A stretch of 64,000 nucleotides of DNA from CAIQPS01 sp963783835 (GTDB lineage: Bacteria; Actinomycetota; Thermoleophilia; RBG-16-64-13): assembly GCA_963783835.1 (NCBI GenBank), contig CAWAOX010000013.1, forward strand, positions 1-64,000, written 5' to 3'. Made by a program: the position numbers and the translations under genes. The notes beneath the pieces are model-generated. The model was not told the DNA's origin, did not search any database, and saw nothing but the letters and a program-made list of their open reading frames with translations. Within the stretch, counting starts at the first letter, position 1. Each line of letters opens with the position of its first letter. Below, one piece after another: positions 43,533 to 51,702 of the stretch.

Positions 43533-44006
43533 CTAACCGTTCACCACAGCCGGCAGGCCCTCCATCTCCCGCGGGCGCCAGCCGGCGCTGAACAGAAAGA
43601 ACAGAGCGGAAGTCCTTCCCAGGTGAGTGAACACCTGGGCGAGGCCGTCGGCGGCGGCGTCCAGATCGGCGCCTGCGCCCCGATCCAGGAGGTAGGCGTG
43701 GAACGACGCGCACCCGTCGATCTGCTCCAGGAACGTGCCGGCATTCTTGATCACCGCTTCGATCTTCCGCCGGTTCCTGATGACGCCGGGGTCGGAGAGC
43801 AGCCGGGCTACATCCTGCTCGTCCATCTGCGCGACCTTCGCCGGGTCGAAACCGTAGAAGGCCAGACCCATCTCCTTCCACCGCGACTCCACCACTTTGG
43901 GACCCAGCCCGGCGGAGAAGACCGCCCGGGCCAGCAAGGCGAAGTACTCCTGATCGCACTGCGGGTACTCGCCCGCCCGCTGCATCCAGGGCTGCTTCTC
44001 GAACAT
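43533..44006 (-). CDS. DNA-3-methyladenine glycosylase I (Tag)-like protein, 157 aa
   Basis: The middle of the protein matches the Tag family in spacing: CDQEYFALLARAVFSAGLGPKVVESRWKEM, then FYGFDPAKVAQMDEQDVARLLSDPGVIRNRRKIEAVIKNA. Tag removes alkylated adenine in base-excision repair. The zinc-binding Cys and His at the ends of E. coli Tag are not evident and the protein is somewhat short, so it may be a divergent subgroup. ATG 44006 has AAGGAGGAG close upstream. Confidence 0.7.
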   Translation of the reverse strand: MFEKQPWMQRAGEYPQCDQEYFALLARAVFSAGLGPKVVESRWKEMGLAFYGFDPAKVAQMDEQDVARLLSDPGVIRNRRKIEAVIKNAGTFLEQIDGCASFHAYLLDRGAGADLDAAADGLAQVFTHLGRTSALFFLFSAGWRPREMEGLPAVVNG

Positions 44007-44071
44007 CGCTCCTCCTTGACCTCGTACCCGATACTGGGGGTCGATGCTAGGCGAAAGGAGCGGGATGGTAA

Positions 44072-44746
44072 CTACACCAGAGGCTGGAACTTGGCGAGCC
44101 ACTCCCGCGCCACGGCGGCGCGGTCGCGCAGGTCGAGCTCGCGCAGGCTCTTGTCGGGCATCAGCTCGACGATGCGGTCTGCCAATTGGAGCGCCTCGGT
44201 CAGATCGTGGGTGACGTAGACGACCGTGGTCTTCCGCTCTTTGAGGATCTGCTGCAGCGCGACCATCAAAGACGACTTGAGGGTCGCATCCATGTTGCTG
44301 AAGGGCTCGTCCATGAGCAGGATCGCCGGCTCCACCGATAGAGCGCGCGCTACCGACACCCGCTGTGCCATGCCGCCGCTCAACTCGGCCGGGTGGTAGT
44401 TCTCGAACCCGGCCAGGTCAACCCTGGCGAGCCAGCCAGCGGCCCTCTCTCGGGCCTCGGCCTTGGCGATGCCCTGGGCGCGGAGCGGAGCGGCCACATT
44501 GTCGAGAGCGGTCCGCCAGGGGAGCAGCCTGGGCTCCTGGAACACGTATCCCACCACCCCGTCCGCGACCCGCACCGCTCCCTCGTCCGGGGCCAGGATG
44601 CCGGTGATGAGTTTGAGGATGGTGGTCTTCCCCACTCCGGACGGTCCCACCACCCCCATGATCTGTCCGGAGGAGATATGGAACGAGAGATCGTTCAGGA
44701 CTTTGAGCGAATCGAACGACTTGCTCACGTGGTCGAAGGCGATCAT
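44072..44746 (-). CDS. NitT/TauT-type ABC transporter ATPase, 224 aa
   Basis: ABC ATPase with Walker A GPSGVGKTTILKL, Q-loop GYVFQEPRLLPWRTALDNV typical of the SsuB/TauB group, signature LSGGMAQRVSVARAL and Walker B ILLMDEPFSNMDA. It works with the permease and lipoprotein upstream. Relatives import nitrate, taurine, sulfonates, thiamine precursors or riboflavin; the substrate here is open. Confidence 0.93.
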   Translation of the reverse strand: MIAFDHVSKSFDSLKVLNDLSFHISSGQIMGVVGPSGVGKTTILKLITGILAPDEGAVRVADGVVGYVFQEPRLLPWRTALDNVAAPLRAQGIAKAEARERAAGWLARVDLAGFENYHPAELSGGMAQRVSVARALSVEPAILLMDEPFSNMDATLKSSLMVALQQILKERKTTVVYVTHDLTEALQLADRIVELMPDKSLRELDLRDRAAVAREWLAKFQPLV

Positions 44747-44795
44747 CGCGCGGATCTCCGCGCGCCGGCGCCCCGGCGCAGAACGGCCTGCCCGC

Positions 44796-45596
44796 TCACT
44801 GGGGCGCCTTTCGCCAGCGCATGGCCCGCCTCTTGACGGGCCGAAGAACGCCGAACTCGATCGCCGCCATCAACACGAGCAGCACCAGGACCCAGGCGAA
44901 GAGCTGCGGGGTCTTGAGGAGACTGCTTGCTCGGGCGAACGCATGTCCGATACCGCTCGCCGCTGCCAGCAACTCTGCCAGCACCACGGCCCGCACGGAT
45001 ATGCCGGTCGCCAGGGTGAGCCCGGCGATGGCGGGAGAAGCGACACCCGGAAGATAGATCTCTCTGAGTAGGAGCCCGCGGGAGAAGCGGTAGACCCGGC
45101 CCATCTCCACCAGGCGCGGGTCGATGGCGAGGACCCCCTCGACGGTGTTCACGTACATGGTGGGCATCACGACGAGGGCCACCACGAGCATCACCGTGAA
45201 ATCGCCGAGTCCGAACCAGGTCATGGCGAGGACGGCCAGGATGACCACGGGGATGGTCATGCCCACCCAGCGTAGCGGCTCGAGGAAGGCCCGCAGGCGC
45301 CACTCGAGGCCCGCGCCTATTCCCAGCACCAAGCCGACCGAGGCTCCCACCGCCAGGCCGATCACCAGGCGCTTGAGCGTGATCAGGAGCTGTATCCAGA
45401 GGGTGCTCCCCCAGGCCAGATCGGCCAATGCCTGGATGGTATCGGCAGGCGACGCCATGATAGCGGGGTTGACGAAAAGCGAGAGCAGCTGCCATCCGAT
45501 GAGGATGGCAGCCACTCCCGCGAGAGTGTAGAGCAGGCGGGTGCGCCTGGCGCTCGCCCCGGACGGTCTAGGGGGTGTAGTTGAAGTAGAAACCAT
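44796..45596 (-). CDS. NitT/TauT-type ABC transporter permease, 266 aa
   Basis: Six predicted membrane helices with the SsuC-like pattern (LRAFLEPLRWVGMTIPVVILAVLAMTWFGLGDFTVM) and the coupling loop VYRFSRGLLLREIYLPGVASPAIAGL. ATG 45596 overlaps the lipoprotein stop by 29 bases; no better start is seen. Confidence 0.9.
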   Translation of the reverse strand: MVSTSTTPPRPSGASARRTRLLYTLAGVAAILIGWQLLSLFVNPAIMASPADTIQALADLAWGSTLWIQLLITLKRLVIGLAVGASVGLVLGIGAGLEWRLRAFLEPLRWVGMTIPVVILAVLAMTWFGLGDFTVMLVVALVVMPTMYVNTVEGVLAIDPRLVEMGRVYRFSRGLLLREIYLPGVASPAIAGLTLATGISVRAVVLAELLAAASGIGHAFARASSLLKTPQLFAWVLVLLVLMAAIEFGVLRPVKRRAMRWRKAPQ

Positions 45597-46704
45597 CGTC
45601 GGGCAGCTTGCCTCCGATGACCTCGGGCGACAGCTCCGACAGTTCCTGGTAGAACGCCTCCAGGCTCGCCCGGGCATCCACGGCAGTGGTGTACTTCCAC
45701 GCGATGCTCTTGAGGGAAGCTGTCATCACCGCGGCCTTCAGACCGAGTTGGGGCAATTGCGTCTCGACCAGCTTGCCGGCCTCCTCGGGATTGTCCAGCA
45801 TCCACTGCACGGCCGCCTCGTACTCGCGCTCGAAGGCCGCGATGACCTCGGGTTTGTCGAGCACGGAAGCGGTGGCGATCGTCCCGGCTATCGGGCTCTC
45901 GGTGCCTCCGGACGCATCCGCCCACGCCTTGTCGAAAGCGAGAGCCCTGTGCAGAGGCTTCTCGGCCGTCGCCGTCTGCAGCAGGACGGCGGTCGCGAGT
46001 GCCTCGCTGATGACGCCGTTATCGGCCTGGCCGGTCAGCAGCAACTGCGCGGCCTGGGTGGGGTCGGTGGCATAGCGCAGCTCGAAGTCCTTCTGCGGAT
46101 CGAGCCCTTGCGACTTGGCTATGTACTGGAACATCAGATCCGGGACGCTGCCCTGGAACGGCACCACCAGCGACTGTCCCTTGATGTCGGCGAAGCTGCC
46201 GGCGATGGGGTCCCTGGCGATGAGGTAGGTGATGTTCCAGACCGAGATGTCGAGCAGTTGGAGCTTGAGCCCCTTGTTGTAGAAGATGGCCGAGTTGTTG
46301 GAGGGCATGGTGACGAAGTCGCCCTGCCTGCCGGCAACATAGGCCTTCAGCTGCTCGGGGTTCTCCCAGATGACCACTTCGGTCTCGTCCGCCACGTCGG
46401 CGAGCTTGTTGTTAGCCGCTATGTAGGCCAGCGGGATGGCCATGGGACCGGGAGGCGCGACAAGGGTGAGCTTGTCAAGCTTGACGGTCGGGGCCGACGT
46501 GGTAGTGGCGGCCTCGGAGGAACTGGTGGGCGCGGCCGTAGTGGCGGGACCAGCGGTCGTGGGCGCCTCGGTGGACGCAGACGACGTGGTGGCGTCGGAG
46601 CCCGACGAGCCGCAACCGGTCAGGCCGGCGGCAAGCATCAGAGCCGCGGTCAGCGTCAGCGCCAGAACAAGTACGGCGCCGGTTCTCTTCTTGGAGCAGA
46701 TCAC
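45568..46704 (-). CDS. NitT/TauT-type ABC substrate-binding lipoprotein, 378 aa
   Basis: Signal and lipobox (GAVLVLALTLTAALMLAAGLTGC) are followed by a Ser/Thr/Ala-rich linker. The binding fold then begins at KLTLVAPPGPMAIPLAYIAANNKL, with GQSLVVPFQGSVPDLMFQYIAKSQGLDP and LLTGQADNGVISEALAT. The GTG start overlaps the stop of the ACT-like gene by four bases (GTGA). It recognises a small anionic or aromatic solute in relatives. Confidence 0.9.
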   Translation of the reverse strand: MICSKKRTGAVLVLALTLTAALMLAAGLTGCGSSGSDATTSSASTEAPTTAGPATTAAPTSSSEAATTTSAPTVKLDKLTLVAPPGPMAIPLAYIAANNKLADVADETEVVIWENPEQLKAYVAGRQGDFVTMPSNNSAIFYNKGLKLQLLDISVWNITYLIARDPIAGSFADIKGQSLVVPFQGSVPDLMFQYIAKSQGLDPQKDFELRYATDPTQAAQLLLTGQADNGVISEALATAVLLQTATAEKPLHRALAFDKAWADASGGTESPIAGTIATASVLDKPEVIAAFEREYEAAVQWMLDNPEEAGKLVETQLPQLGLKAAVMTASLKSIAWKYTTAVDARASLEAFYQELSELSPEVIGGKLPDDGFYFNYTP

Positions 46705-46949
46705 CCTTCGAAATCCATCCTCTGCAGCCCGACGCCCTTCAGGTCCGTCAGATCCTTGTAGAAGTCCTCCGCCTCGGCGCCGAACACGTCGACCAGCACC
46801 AGTCCGCTCGGGGAACAACTGGTCGCGTCGGCGTCGTGGATGCCCAACCGCGTGCGGATGTTGCACCCGTATTTGGTCAGTACCGCCTGGACCGCCGGGA
46901 CGTTCTCGGTACGCTGTGAGATGTGGATACCGAAGATCGTGTGCTTCAT
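46701..46949 (-). CDS. ACT-like small protein of the TM1266 (hydrogenase-associated regulator) type, 82 aa
   Basis: A ferredoxin-fold/ACT-like domain: HTIFGIHISQRTENVPAVQAVLTKYGCNIRTRLGIHDA and LVLVDVFGAEAEDFYKDL. The order and the N-I-R-T-R-L-G element resemble TM1266, a small putative regulator encoded with [FeFe]-hydrogenase maturation genes. ATG 46949 follows GGGGAA. It is the first gene of the ABC operon and is divergent from Rex, so it could sense a ligand that matters to both. Confidence 0.65.
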   Translation of the reverse strand: MKHTIFGIHISQRTENVPAVQAVLTKYGCNIRTRLGIHDADATSCSPSGLVLVDVFGAEAEDFYKDLTDLKGVGLQRMDFEG

Positions 46950-46988
46950 GAGAATTCCCCTTTCTCGATGGTGTGCACTGCAACCCAA

Positions 46989-47005
46989 TGCATTCGTGCG
47001 ATGCA
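46989..47005. promoter_or_regulatory. Inverted repeat TGCAT-N7-ATGCA, candidate operator
   Basis: A 5-7-5 inverted repeat located 40 bases upstream of the ACT-like gene start. A further TGCA occurs at 46976-46979. It could be a binding site for a regulator of the ABC operon. Confidence 0.35.
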
Positions 47006-47076
47006 AGTTTATCCTGCCGCCCGCCGGTTTGCGCAGCGGCCCGCGGCTGTTGACGCGCTGGGGCCGGAGGAGTAGA

Positions 47077-47094
47077 TTGTGAAACGTATAACAA
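47077..47094 (+). promoter_or_regulatory. Rex operator (ROP)
   Basis: TTGTGAAACGTATAACAA matches the Rex consensus (TTGTGA or TTGTTA, six bases, TAACAA or TCACAA). A third half-site TTGTTA lies at 47097-47102, so TAACAA-CG-TTGTTA is also a perfect palindrome, and a degenerate second operator may extend to 47114. The site is 29 bases before the Rex start, which points to autoregulation and NADH/NAD control of this locus. Confidence 0.88.
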
Positions 47095-47122
47095 CGTTGT
47101 TACTGACGTAACGCTGGGGAAG

Positions 47123-48223
47123 ATGGTGGCAACGGCCGGAAGACCTGTGGTCTCGCGTAAGACGGTGGAGCGGCTCAGCCGGTACCGCCGTCTGCTCACC
47201 GAACTCCAAGAGGGCGGGACCACCAGCATCTTCTCTCACCAACTCGCCAATCTCGCCGGCGTCAGCGCGGCACAAGTACGCAGAGACTTCATGGTGATCG
47301 GCTATTCCGGAAGTCCCAACCGCGGCTATCACCTCGACACCTGCCTGGCCAGCATCGAGAACCTGCTCGATGGGACCATCCGGCAGGACGTTGCTCTGGT
47401 CGGCCTCGGCCGTCTGGGTCGTTCGGTCCTCGCCCACTTTGCCGGCAGACGCCCGCTGCTTCGCATCGCCGCCGGCTTCGACACCGATCCCACGCTCATA
47501 GGCACCTCCATAGAGGGCTGTCCGGTGCACGCGATGGCCGACCTCGAGGAGGTGGTCGAGCAGAAGGGCATCCGGGTAGCCATCGTGGCGGTCCCGCCGG
47601 AGACCGCCCAGGCGGTCGCGGATTCCCTCGTCCGAGCGGGAGTGCGGAGCATCGTGGACTTCACCTCTGTCCCTCTGCGAGTCCCGGAGAACGTCTTCGT
47701 CCGGCACATGGACATCACCTCGGCGCTCGAGACCGCGGCCTTCTTCGCCCGTCAGGACGGAGGCGTCCAGGTTGGCGACGCCGACGCCGACAATGGCTGC
47801 GAGAACGGCGCCGAGACCGAGATGGAGCCCATCATCACCACTATCGATTCGCTCTTGGCGGGGGCCGACATGAAGCTGGACGAACTCGCCCGCCGGATCG
47901 GCGCGAAGGTTCTGACGCCGGGTCCCGCGGACGCGCAGATAACGAGGATCTACGCCGGCGACCGGGTCAGCGACCTGCTGAACGAGGCCTCCAGCAAGAC
48001 CCTGCTGGTGACCAACCTGGCCAACCTGCAGATGCTCCGGGTGGCGGAACTGATGGAGGTGCCGGGCATCTGCTTCGTCGATGGAGTGGAACCCGACCAG
48101 GAGGTGATCGAACTCGCCTCCGACAACCACACGATGCTGATGATCTCCCCTGTGGGGGTGTTCGAGACCTGCGGGCTGATCTACCAACTGCTGGCCGGCG
48201 CGCAGAACGGCGCCGGCACGTGA
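47123..48223 (+). CDS. Rex redox-sensing repressor fused to a DRTGG domain, 366 aa
   Basis: Residues 1-210 are Rex: winged helix with SHQLANLAGVSAAQVRRDFMVIGYSG, the NADH-binding Rossmann motif ALVGLGRLGRSVL and the domain-swap helix ending ETAAFFARQ. After an acidic linker, residues ~248-366 are a DRTGG-type domain (KLDELARRIGAKVLTPG, RIYAGDRVSDLLNEASSKTLLVTNLANLQMLRVAELMEVPGICFVDGVEPDQEV). Rex is normally about 210-220 residues, and DRTGG proteins in hydrogenase operons are normally separate. The fusion therefore adds a second ligand site to an NADH sensor. A Rex operator lies just upstream. Confidence 0.92.
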   Translation: MVATAGRPVVSRKTVERLSRYRRLLTELQEGGTTSIFSHQLANLAGVSAAQVRRDFMVIGYSGSPNRGYHLDTCLASIENLLDGTIRQDVALVGLGRLGRSVLAHFAGRRPLLRIAAGFDTDPTLIGTSIEGCPVHAMADLEEVVEQKGIRVAIVAVPPETAQAVADSLVRAGVRSIVDFTSVPLRVPENVFVRHMDITSALETAAFFARQDGGVQVGDADADNGCENGAETEMEPIITTIDSLLAGADMKLDELARRIGAKVLTPGPADAQITRIYAGDRVSDLLNEASSKTLLVTNLANLQMLRVAELMEVPGICFVDGVEPDQEVIELASDNHTMLMISPVGVFETCGLIYQLLAGAQNGAGT

Positions 48224-48239
48224 GGAAGCAAAGCCGCTG

Positions 48240-49874
48240 ATGGAATTCGTCTCGTACGACATCGAGAGCAATGACTTCCGCCGGGCCGGAGCCGCTTCGC
48301 GTGCCATCAAGGAGCACCTCAAGCGCATCGGAGCCAGCGCGGAGGCCATCCGGCGCACCATGATCGCCGCGTACGAGGCGGAGATGAACGTGGTGATCCA
48401 CTCGGTCGGGGGGAAGCTCGAGGCCTCACTCACCGATTCCCGCATCGACGTCAACGTCGTCGACGACGGTCCGGGCATACCGGACATCGACCTGGCCATG
48501 ACCGAGGGCTACTCCACAGCGGGCGCCGAGGCGCGGGCGCTGGGCTTCGGGGCCGGGATGGGACTGCCGAACATCAAGCGGAGCAGCGACCGCCTGCGCG
48601 TCACCTCCCGGGTGGGTGAGGGCACCCGGGTGAGCTTCACGGTCTACCTCAGGCCGGAGGTCACGTCCGCGGCCCCCAGTATCTCCCTCTACGCTTCCGC
48701 CGACCGCTGCCGCGATTGCCGGGCCTGCCTCACGGCCTGCCCGACTCAGGCGCTGCGGGTGAGAGATGGGAGACCGAGCGTGCTCGAGCATCTCTGCATC
48801 GACTGCAACCAGTGCATCGCGGCCTGCACCAGCCAGGCCTTGACCGTGCGGGACGTCCTTGCGTCGGTCGACGACGTGGTCGCCCGGCAGGACGCGGCGT
48901 TGGTCGTGCCGCCGGCGCTGCTGGCCGGATGTGGAGCGGATTACCCGCCCGGCCACGTGTTCACCGCTCTTGGCCACCTGGGCTTCGCCGCGGTCAAGAC
49001 GGTGGCCCCGTTCGAGGATGCCCTGCGGGACGCCTCCCTCGCGGTGGCCGGCGAGACGGCCGGCGGGGAACCCTCCGGCCCGGTCATCGTGCCGGTCTGC
49101 CCGGCCATCGTGAACCTCGTCGAACTCCGCTTCCCCTCGCTCGTCGGCTTGCTCGCGCCCTTCGATTCTCCGTGGGAGGCGGTCGAAGCGTCGAGCGGCG
49201 GGCGGTCTCTCGCCTGCGTGATCTCCTGCCCCAGCCAGCGCTCCGTGCTTGCCCAGGCGAAGACGCCGGCGATGGGGAGCGACGCCGCCGTGGTCGAATG
49301 CCTCGTGCCCGACTCTGTTCGCCGGCCGCTGATGCGGGAACTGACCGGCGCTGGAACGGGGGCTGCGCCACCGGAGGAGCCCGGCAGACCGGAGCGCGGC
49401 GACGTGGATGACGAGGGGCTACTGGTGGTCACCGGCATCCGCCACGTCATGGCGGTACTGGAGGAGATCGAGAACGGTCTGCTCGAAGATGTGACGGCGC
49501 TGGAGGCGTACGCCTGCGAGGGCGGCTGCTTCGGCTCGCCGCTGCTGTTCGAGGACCATCATGTCGCGCAGCGCCGCTGGAGCCGCGGCAAAGCCGGGGT
49601 CGAGCCCGCAGGGGTCGCGGCGAAGGACGTCGCGGCGGTACCCCGGCGGCGGCCCTACGCGGCCCGGCCCGGGATCAGGCTCGACGCCGACATGGGGCGC
49701 GCCATCCAGAAACTCGGCCGCCTGCAGGCCATCACCCGCTCGTTGCCGGGTCGGGACTGCGGGGCCTGCGGCGCGCCCACCTGCGCCGCTCTGGCCGAAG
49801 ACGTCGTCATGGAACGGGCCGGCATCGAGCTGTGCCCGTATATCGCCTGCGAAAAGGAGGACACGGACTCATGA
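48240..49874 (+). CDS. HATPase - 2x4Fe-4S - degenerate hydrogenase - Fe-S fusion protein, 544 aa
   Basis: Domains in order: an anti-sigma/RsbW-like HATPase (about 1-140; IAAYEAEMNVVIHSVGG, VDDGPGIPD, GFGAGMGLPNI), two 4Fe-4S motifs (CRDCRACLTACP and CIDCNQCIAACT, about 155-205), and a region resembling the [FeFe]-hydrogenase H domain but lacking full motifs (VPVCPAIVNLVELRFPSL, VISCPSQ, CEGGCFGSP). A C-terminal Fe-S domain has CGACGAPTC. Separate proteins of these kinds occur in hydrogenase operons of Moorella- and Thermotoga-like anaerobes. The fusion suggests a redox-responsive switch that controls a partner by phosphorylation or binding. It starts 16 bases after Rex and its stop overlaps the next gene (ATGA). 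Confidence 0.85.
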   Translation: MEFVSYDIESNDFRRAGAASRAIKEHLKRIGASAEAIRRTMIAAYEAEMNVVIHSVGGKLEASLTDSRIDVNVVDDGPGIPDIDLAMTEGYSTAGAEARALGFGAGMGLPNIKRSSDRLRVTSRVGEGTRVSFTVYLRPEVTSAAPSISLYASADRCRDCRACLTACPTQALRVRDGRPSVLEHLCIDCNQCIAACTSQALTVRDVLASVDDVVARQDAALVVPPALLAGCGADYPPGHVFTALGHLGFAAVKTVAPFEDALRDASLAVAGETAGGEPSGPVIVPVCPAIVNLVELRFPSLVGLLAPFDSPWEAVEASSGGRSLACVISCPSQRSVLAQAKTPAMGSDAAVVECLVPDSVRRPLMRELTGAGTGAAPPEEPGRPERGDVDDEGLLVVTGIRHVMAVLEEIENGLLEDVTALEAYACEGGCFGSPLLFEDHHVAQRRWSRGKAGVEPAGVAAKDVAAVPRRRPYAARPGIRLDADMGRAIQKLGRLQAITRSLPGRDCGACGAPTCAALAEDVVMERAGIELCPYIACEKEDTDS

Positions 49875-50218
49875 GACTGCACGAACTGGCCGAGGCTCTG
49901 GATCTCCGCGAGCTCACTCCTGCAGCGGATGGAGAAGAAGAGGTGACGCACGGCTATGCGTCGGACCTCCTCAGCGACGTCCTGGCGCACGCCCCGGCCG
50001 GCGGGGTGCTGATAACCCTCCAGGTGCACTTGAATGTTATCGCCGTCGCCAGTCATGCGGGACTGAGGGCGGTCATCTTCTCCTGCGGGCGGATGCCGGA
50101 CGACGAGATCCTCGAAAGGGCGGCAGGAGAGGGCCTATCCCTCTTCGGAAGCAAGGCCGACACCTTCGAGATCGTCGGGCGCCTTTACGAGTTGGGGCTC
50201 CGAGGGAGCCCGGCGTGA
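49871..50218 (+). CDS. DRTGG-domain protein, 115 aa
   Basis: A stand-alone DRTGG domain: MRLHELAEALDLRELTP, HGYASDLLSDVLAHAPAGGVLITLQVHLNVIAVASHAGLRAVIFSCGR, and a closing helix. Such proteins are standard members of [FeFe]-hydrogenase operons, with unknown ligand. It is related in plan to the domain fused to Rex. The start overlaps the previous stop by four bases. Confidence 0.9.
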   Translation: MRLHELAEALDLRELTPAADGEEEVTHGYASDLLSDVLAHAPAGGVLITLQVHLNVIAVASHAGLRAVIFSCGRMPDDEILERAAGEGLSLFGSKADTFEIVGRLYELGLRGSPA

Positions 50219-50242
50219 AGGCTTGACGGAAGGAAACCATGG

Positions 50243-51130
50243 TTGAACGACGAGAGCACATCGATGTCCGAGGGCCGCGCTGCGAGCGCCGGCCCGGCGA
50301 CCGGTGGGGCGGCAGGCGGCCCCACCGCGGGGCTTCGACGGTTCCGTGCGGACCTGCACATCCACACGGCGCTGTCGCCCTGCGGCTCGGACGAGATGAC
50401 TCCCGCCGCCATCGTGGCCGCCGCCTCCGCGAGGGGGCTTGACATGATCGCCGTCTGCGACCACAACACGGCGGGTAACGTGATGGCCGTGCAACAGGCG
50501 GGCGAGGCAGCCGGAGGCGGCCTCGCCGTCATCGCCGGCATGGAGTTGACGAGCGCCGAAGAGGTCCACGTGGTGGGCCTCTTCCCCGACGCCGCCGCAG
50601 CCGGGCGCGCGGCGGCTCAGGTCCGCGCCCTCCTCCCCCAGGCCGATGCCGGCTACTACTCGTTCTTCGGCGAGCAGCCGCTGCTCGCGGCAGACGGGTG
50701 CGCGGTGGGGTCGGAGACAGCCGCGCTGGCGCTGGCCACCCCTCTCGACCTCACCGAGGCGGTCGAGCTCATCCACCGCGAAGGCGGGCTCGCCGTGGCG
50801 GCTCATATAGATCGGAAGTCGTTCAGCGTCTTCTCGCAGTTGGGCTTCATCCCGAACGACGCGGGCTTCGACGGGCTCGAGGTATCCAGGTGGCTACCCG
50901 CGGATTCGCCGCGGCTCACCGACTTCGCGGCGCTGGGCCTGCCCCTGGTGGGCTCGTCCGACAGCCACTATCTGGAGGAGATCGGAGCGAGTTGCACCGA
51001 ACTTCGTCTCGCGGAGCCCACCTTCGCCGAACTGGCGCTCGCTCTGGCAGGCGCCGAGGGCAGGAGCGTGGCCCGGATGGGGCGCGAAGCCGAAGCCGGC
51101 GCGCCCGACGGAGGCGCACCCGATGCATGA
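50243..51130 (+). CDS. PHP-domain phosphoesterase, 295 aa
   Basis: PHP metal-binding motifs are complete: DLHIHTALSPCG, VCDHNTAGN, GMELTSAEEVHVVGLFP, VAAHIDRKSFSVF and GSSDSHYLEEIG. These enzymes hydrolyse phosphate esters with two or three metals; the partner in hydrogenase operons is unknown. The first ~30 residues are Gly/Ala-rich. The TTG at 50243 has GGAAGGA upstream; the ATG at 50264 is the alternative. It overlaps the next gene by eight bases. Confidence 0.88.
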   Translation: MNDESTSMSEGRAASAGPATGGAAGGPTAGLRRFRADLHIHTALSPCGSDEMTPAAIVAAASARGLDMIAVCDHNTAGNVMAVQQAGEAAGGGLAVIAGMELTSAEEVHVVGLFPDAAAAGRAAAQVRALLPQADAGYYSFFGEQPLLAADGCAVGSETAALALATPLDLTEAVELIHREGGLAVAAHIDRKSFSVFSQLGFIPNDAGFDGLEVSRWLPADSPRLTDFAALGLPLVGSSDSHYLEEIGASCTELRLAEPTFAELALALAGAEGRSVARMGREAEAGAPDGGAPDA

Positions 51131-51620
51131 CCTCTCTCTATATCTGCTCGAAGTGCTCGAGAACTCCACGCGCGCCGGAGCGACCCGCGTGGACATCGAG
51201 CTGATGGTCGACCATGCAGCCGACGAGTTGCGCCTGGCCGTGGACGACGACGGCCGCGGCCTGACGGCCACGCCCGAGCAGACCCTCGACCCCTTCTATA
51301 CCACCAAGCCCGGCAAAAAGACCGGCCTGGGCCTGAGCCTGCTCAAGGCCGACGCGCAGGCGGCCGGGGGCGACCTCCGGATCGGGCCCTCGCCCAGCTT
51401 GGGTGGGGTCAGAGTGGAGGCGTTCATGCAACTGAGCCACGTGGACCGGCCCCCCCTGGGAGATGTCGCCACAAGCATCATCGTGACGGCCGCCACCAAC
51501 CCGGGGGTCACCTTCACCGTGAGTCTGGAGGGGGACGAAATCGCTCCTCCTCTCGTCCACGCTCCTCCCCTGGAGGCCGCGACGCGGCTCCAACGACTCA
51601 CGGAGGAGCTCGTGACCTGA
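51123..51620 (+). CDS. Histidine-kinase-like ATPase (HATPase) without kinase helix, 165 aa
   Basis: A GHKL ATP-binding domain only: LYLLEVLENSTRAGATRVDIEL (N-box), VDDDGRGLTATPEQTLDPFYTTKPGKKTGLGLSLLKADAQAAGGDL (G boxes). There is no HisKA helix, so it likely acts on a partner protein, in the manner of anti-sigma factors. It is a standard companion of DRTGG and PHP genes in hydrogenase operons. Confidence 0.9.
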   Translation: MHDLSLYLLEVLENSTRAGATRVDIELMVDHAADELRLAVDDDGRGLTATPEQTLDPFYTTKPGKKTGLGLSLLKADAQAAGGDLRIGPSPSLGGVRVEAFMQLSHVDRPPLGDVATSIIVTAATNPGVTFTVSLEGDEIAPPLVHAPPLEAATRLQRLTEELVT

Positions 51621-51702
51621 CTGGAGAAACGGCCTGGGCGCAGCCCAAAGCGCCCAGCAAGGCAAACAGAGACGGCGATCAGCGACAGGAAGAAAGGAAG
51701 TT

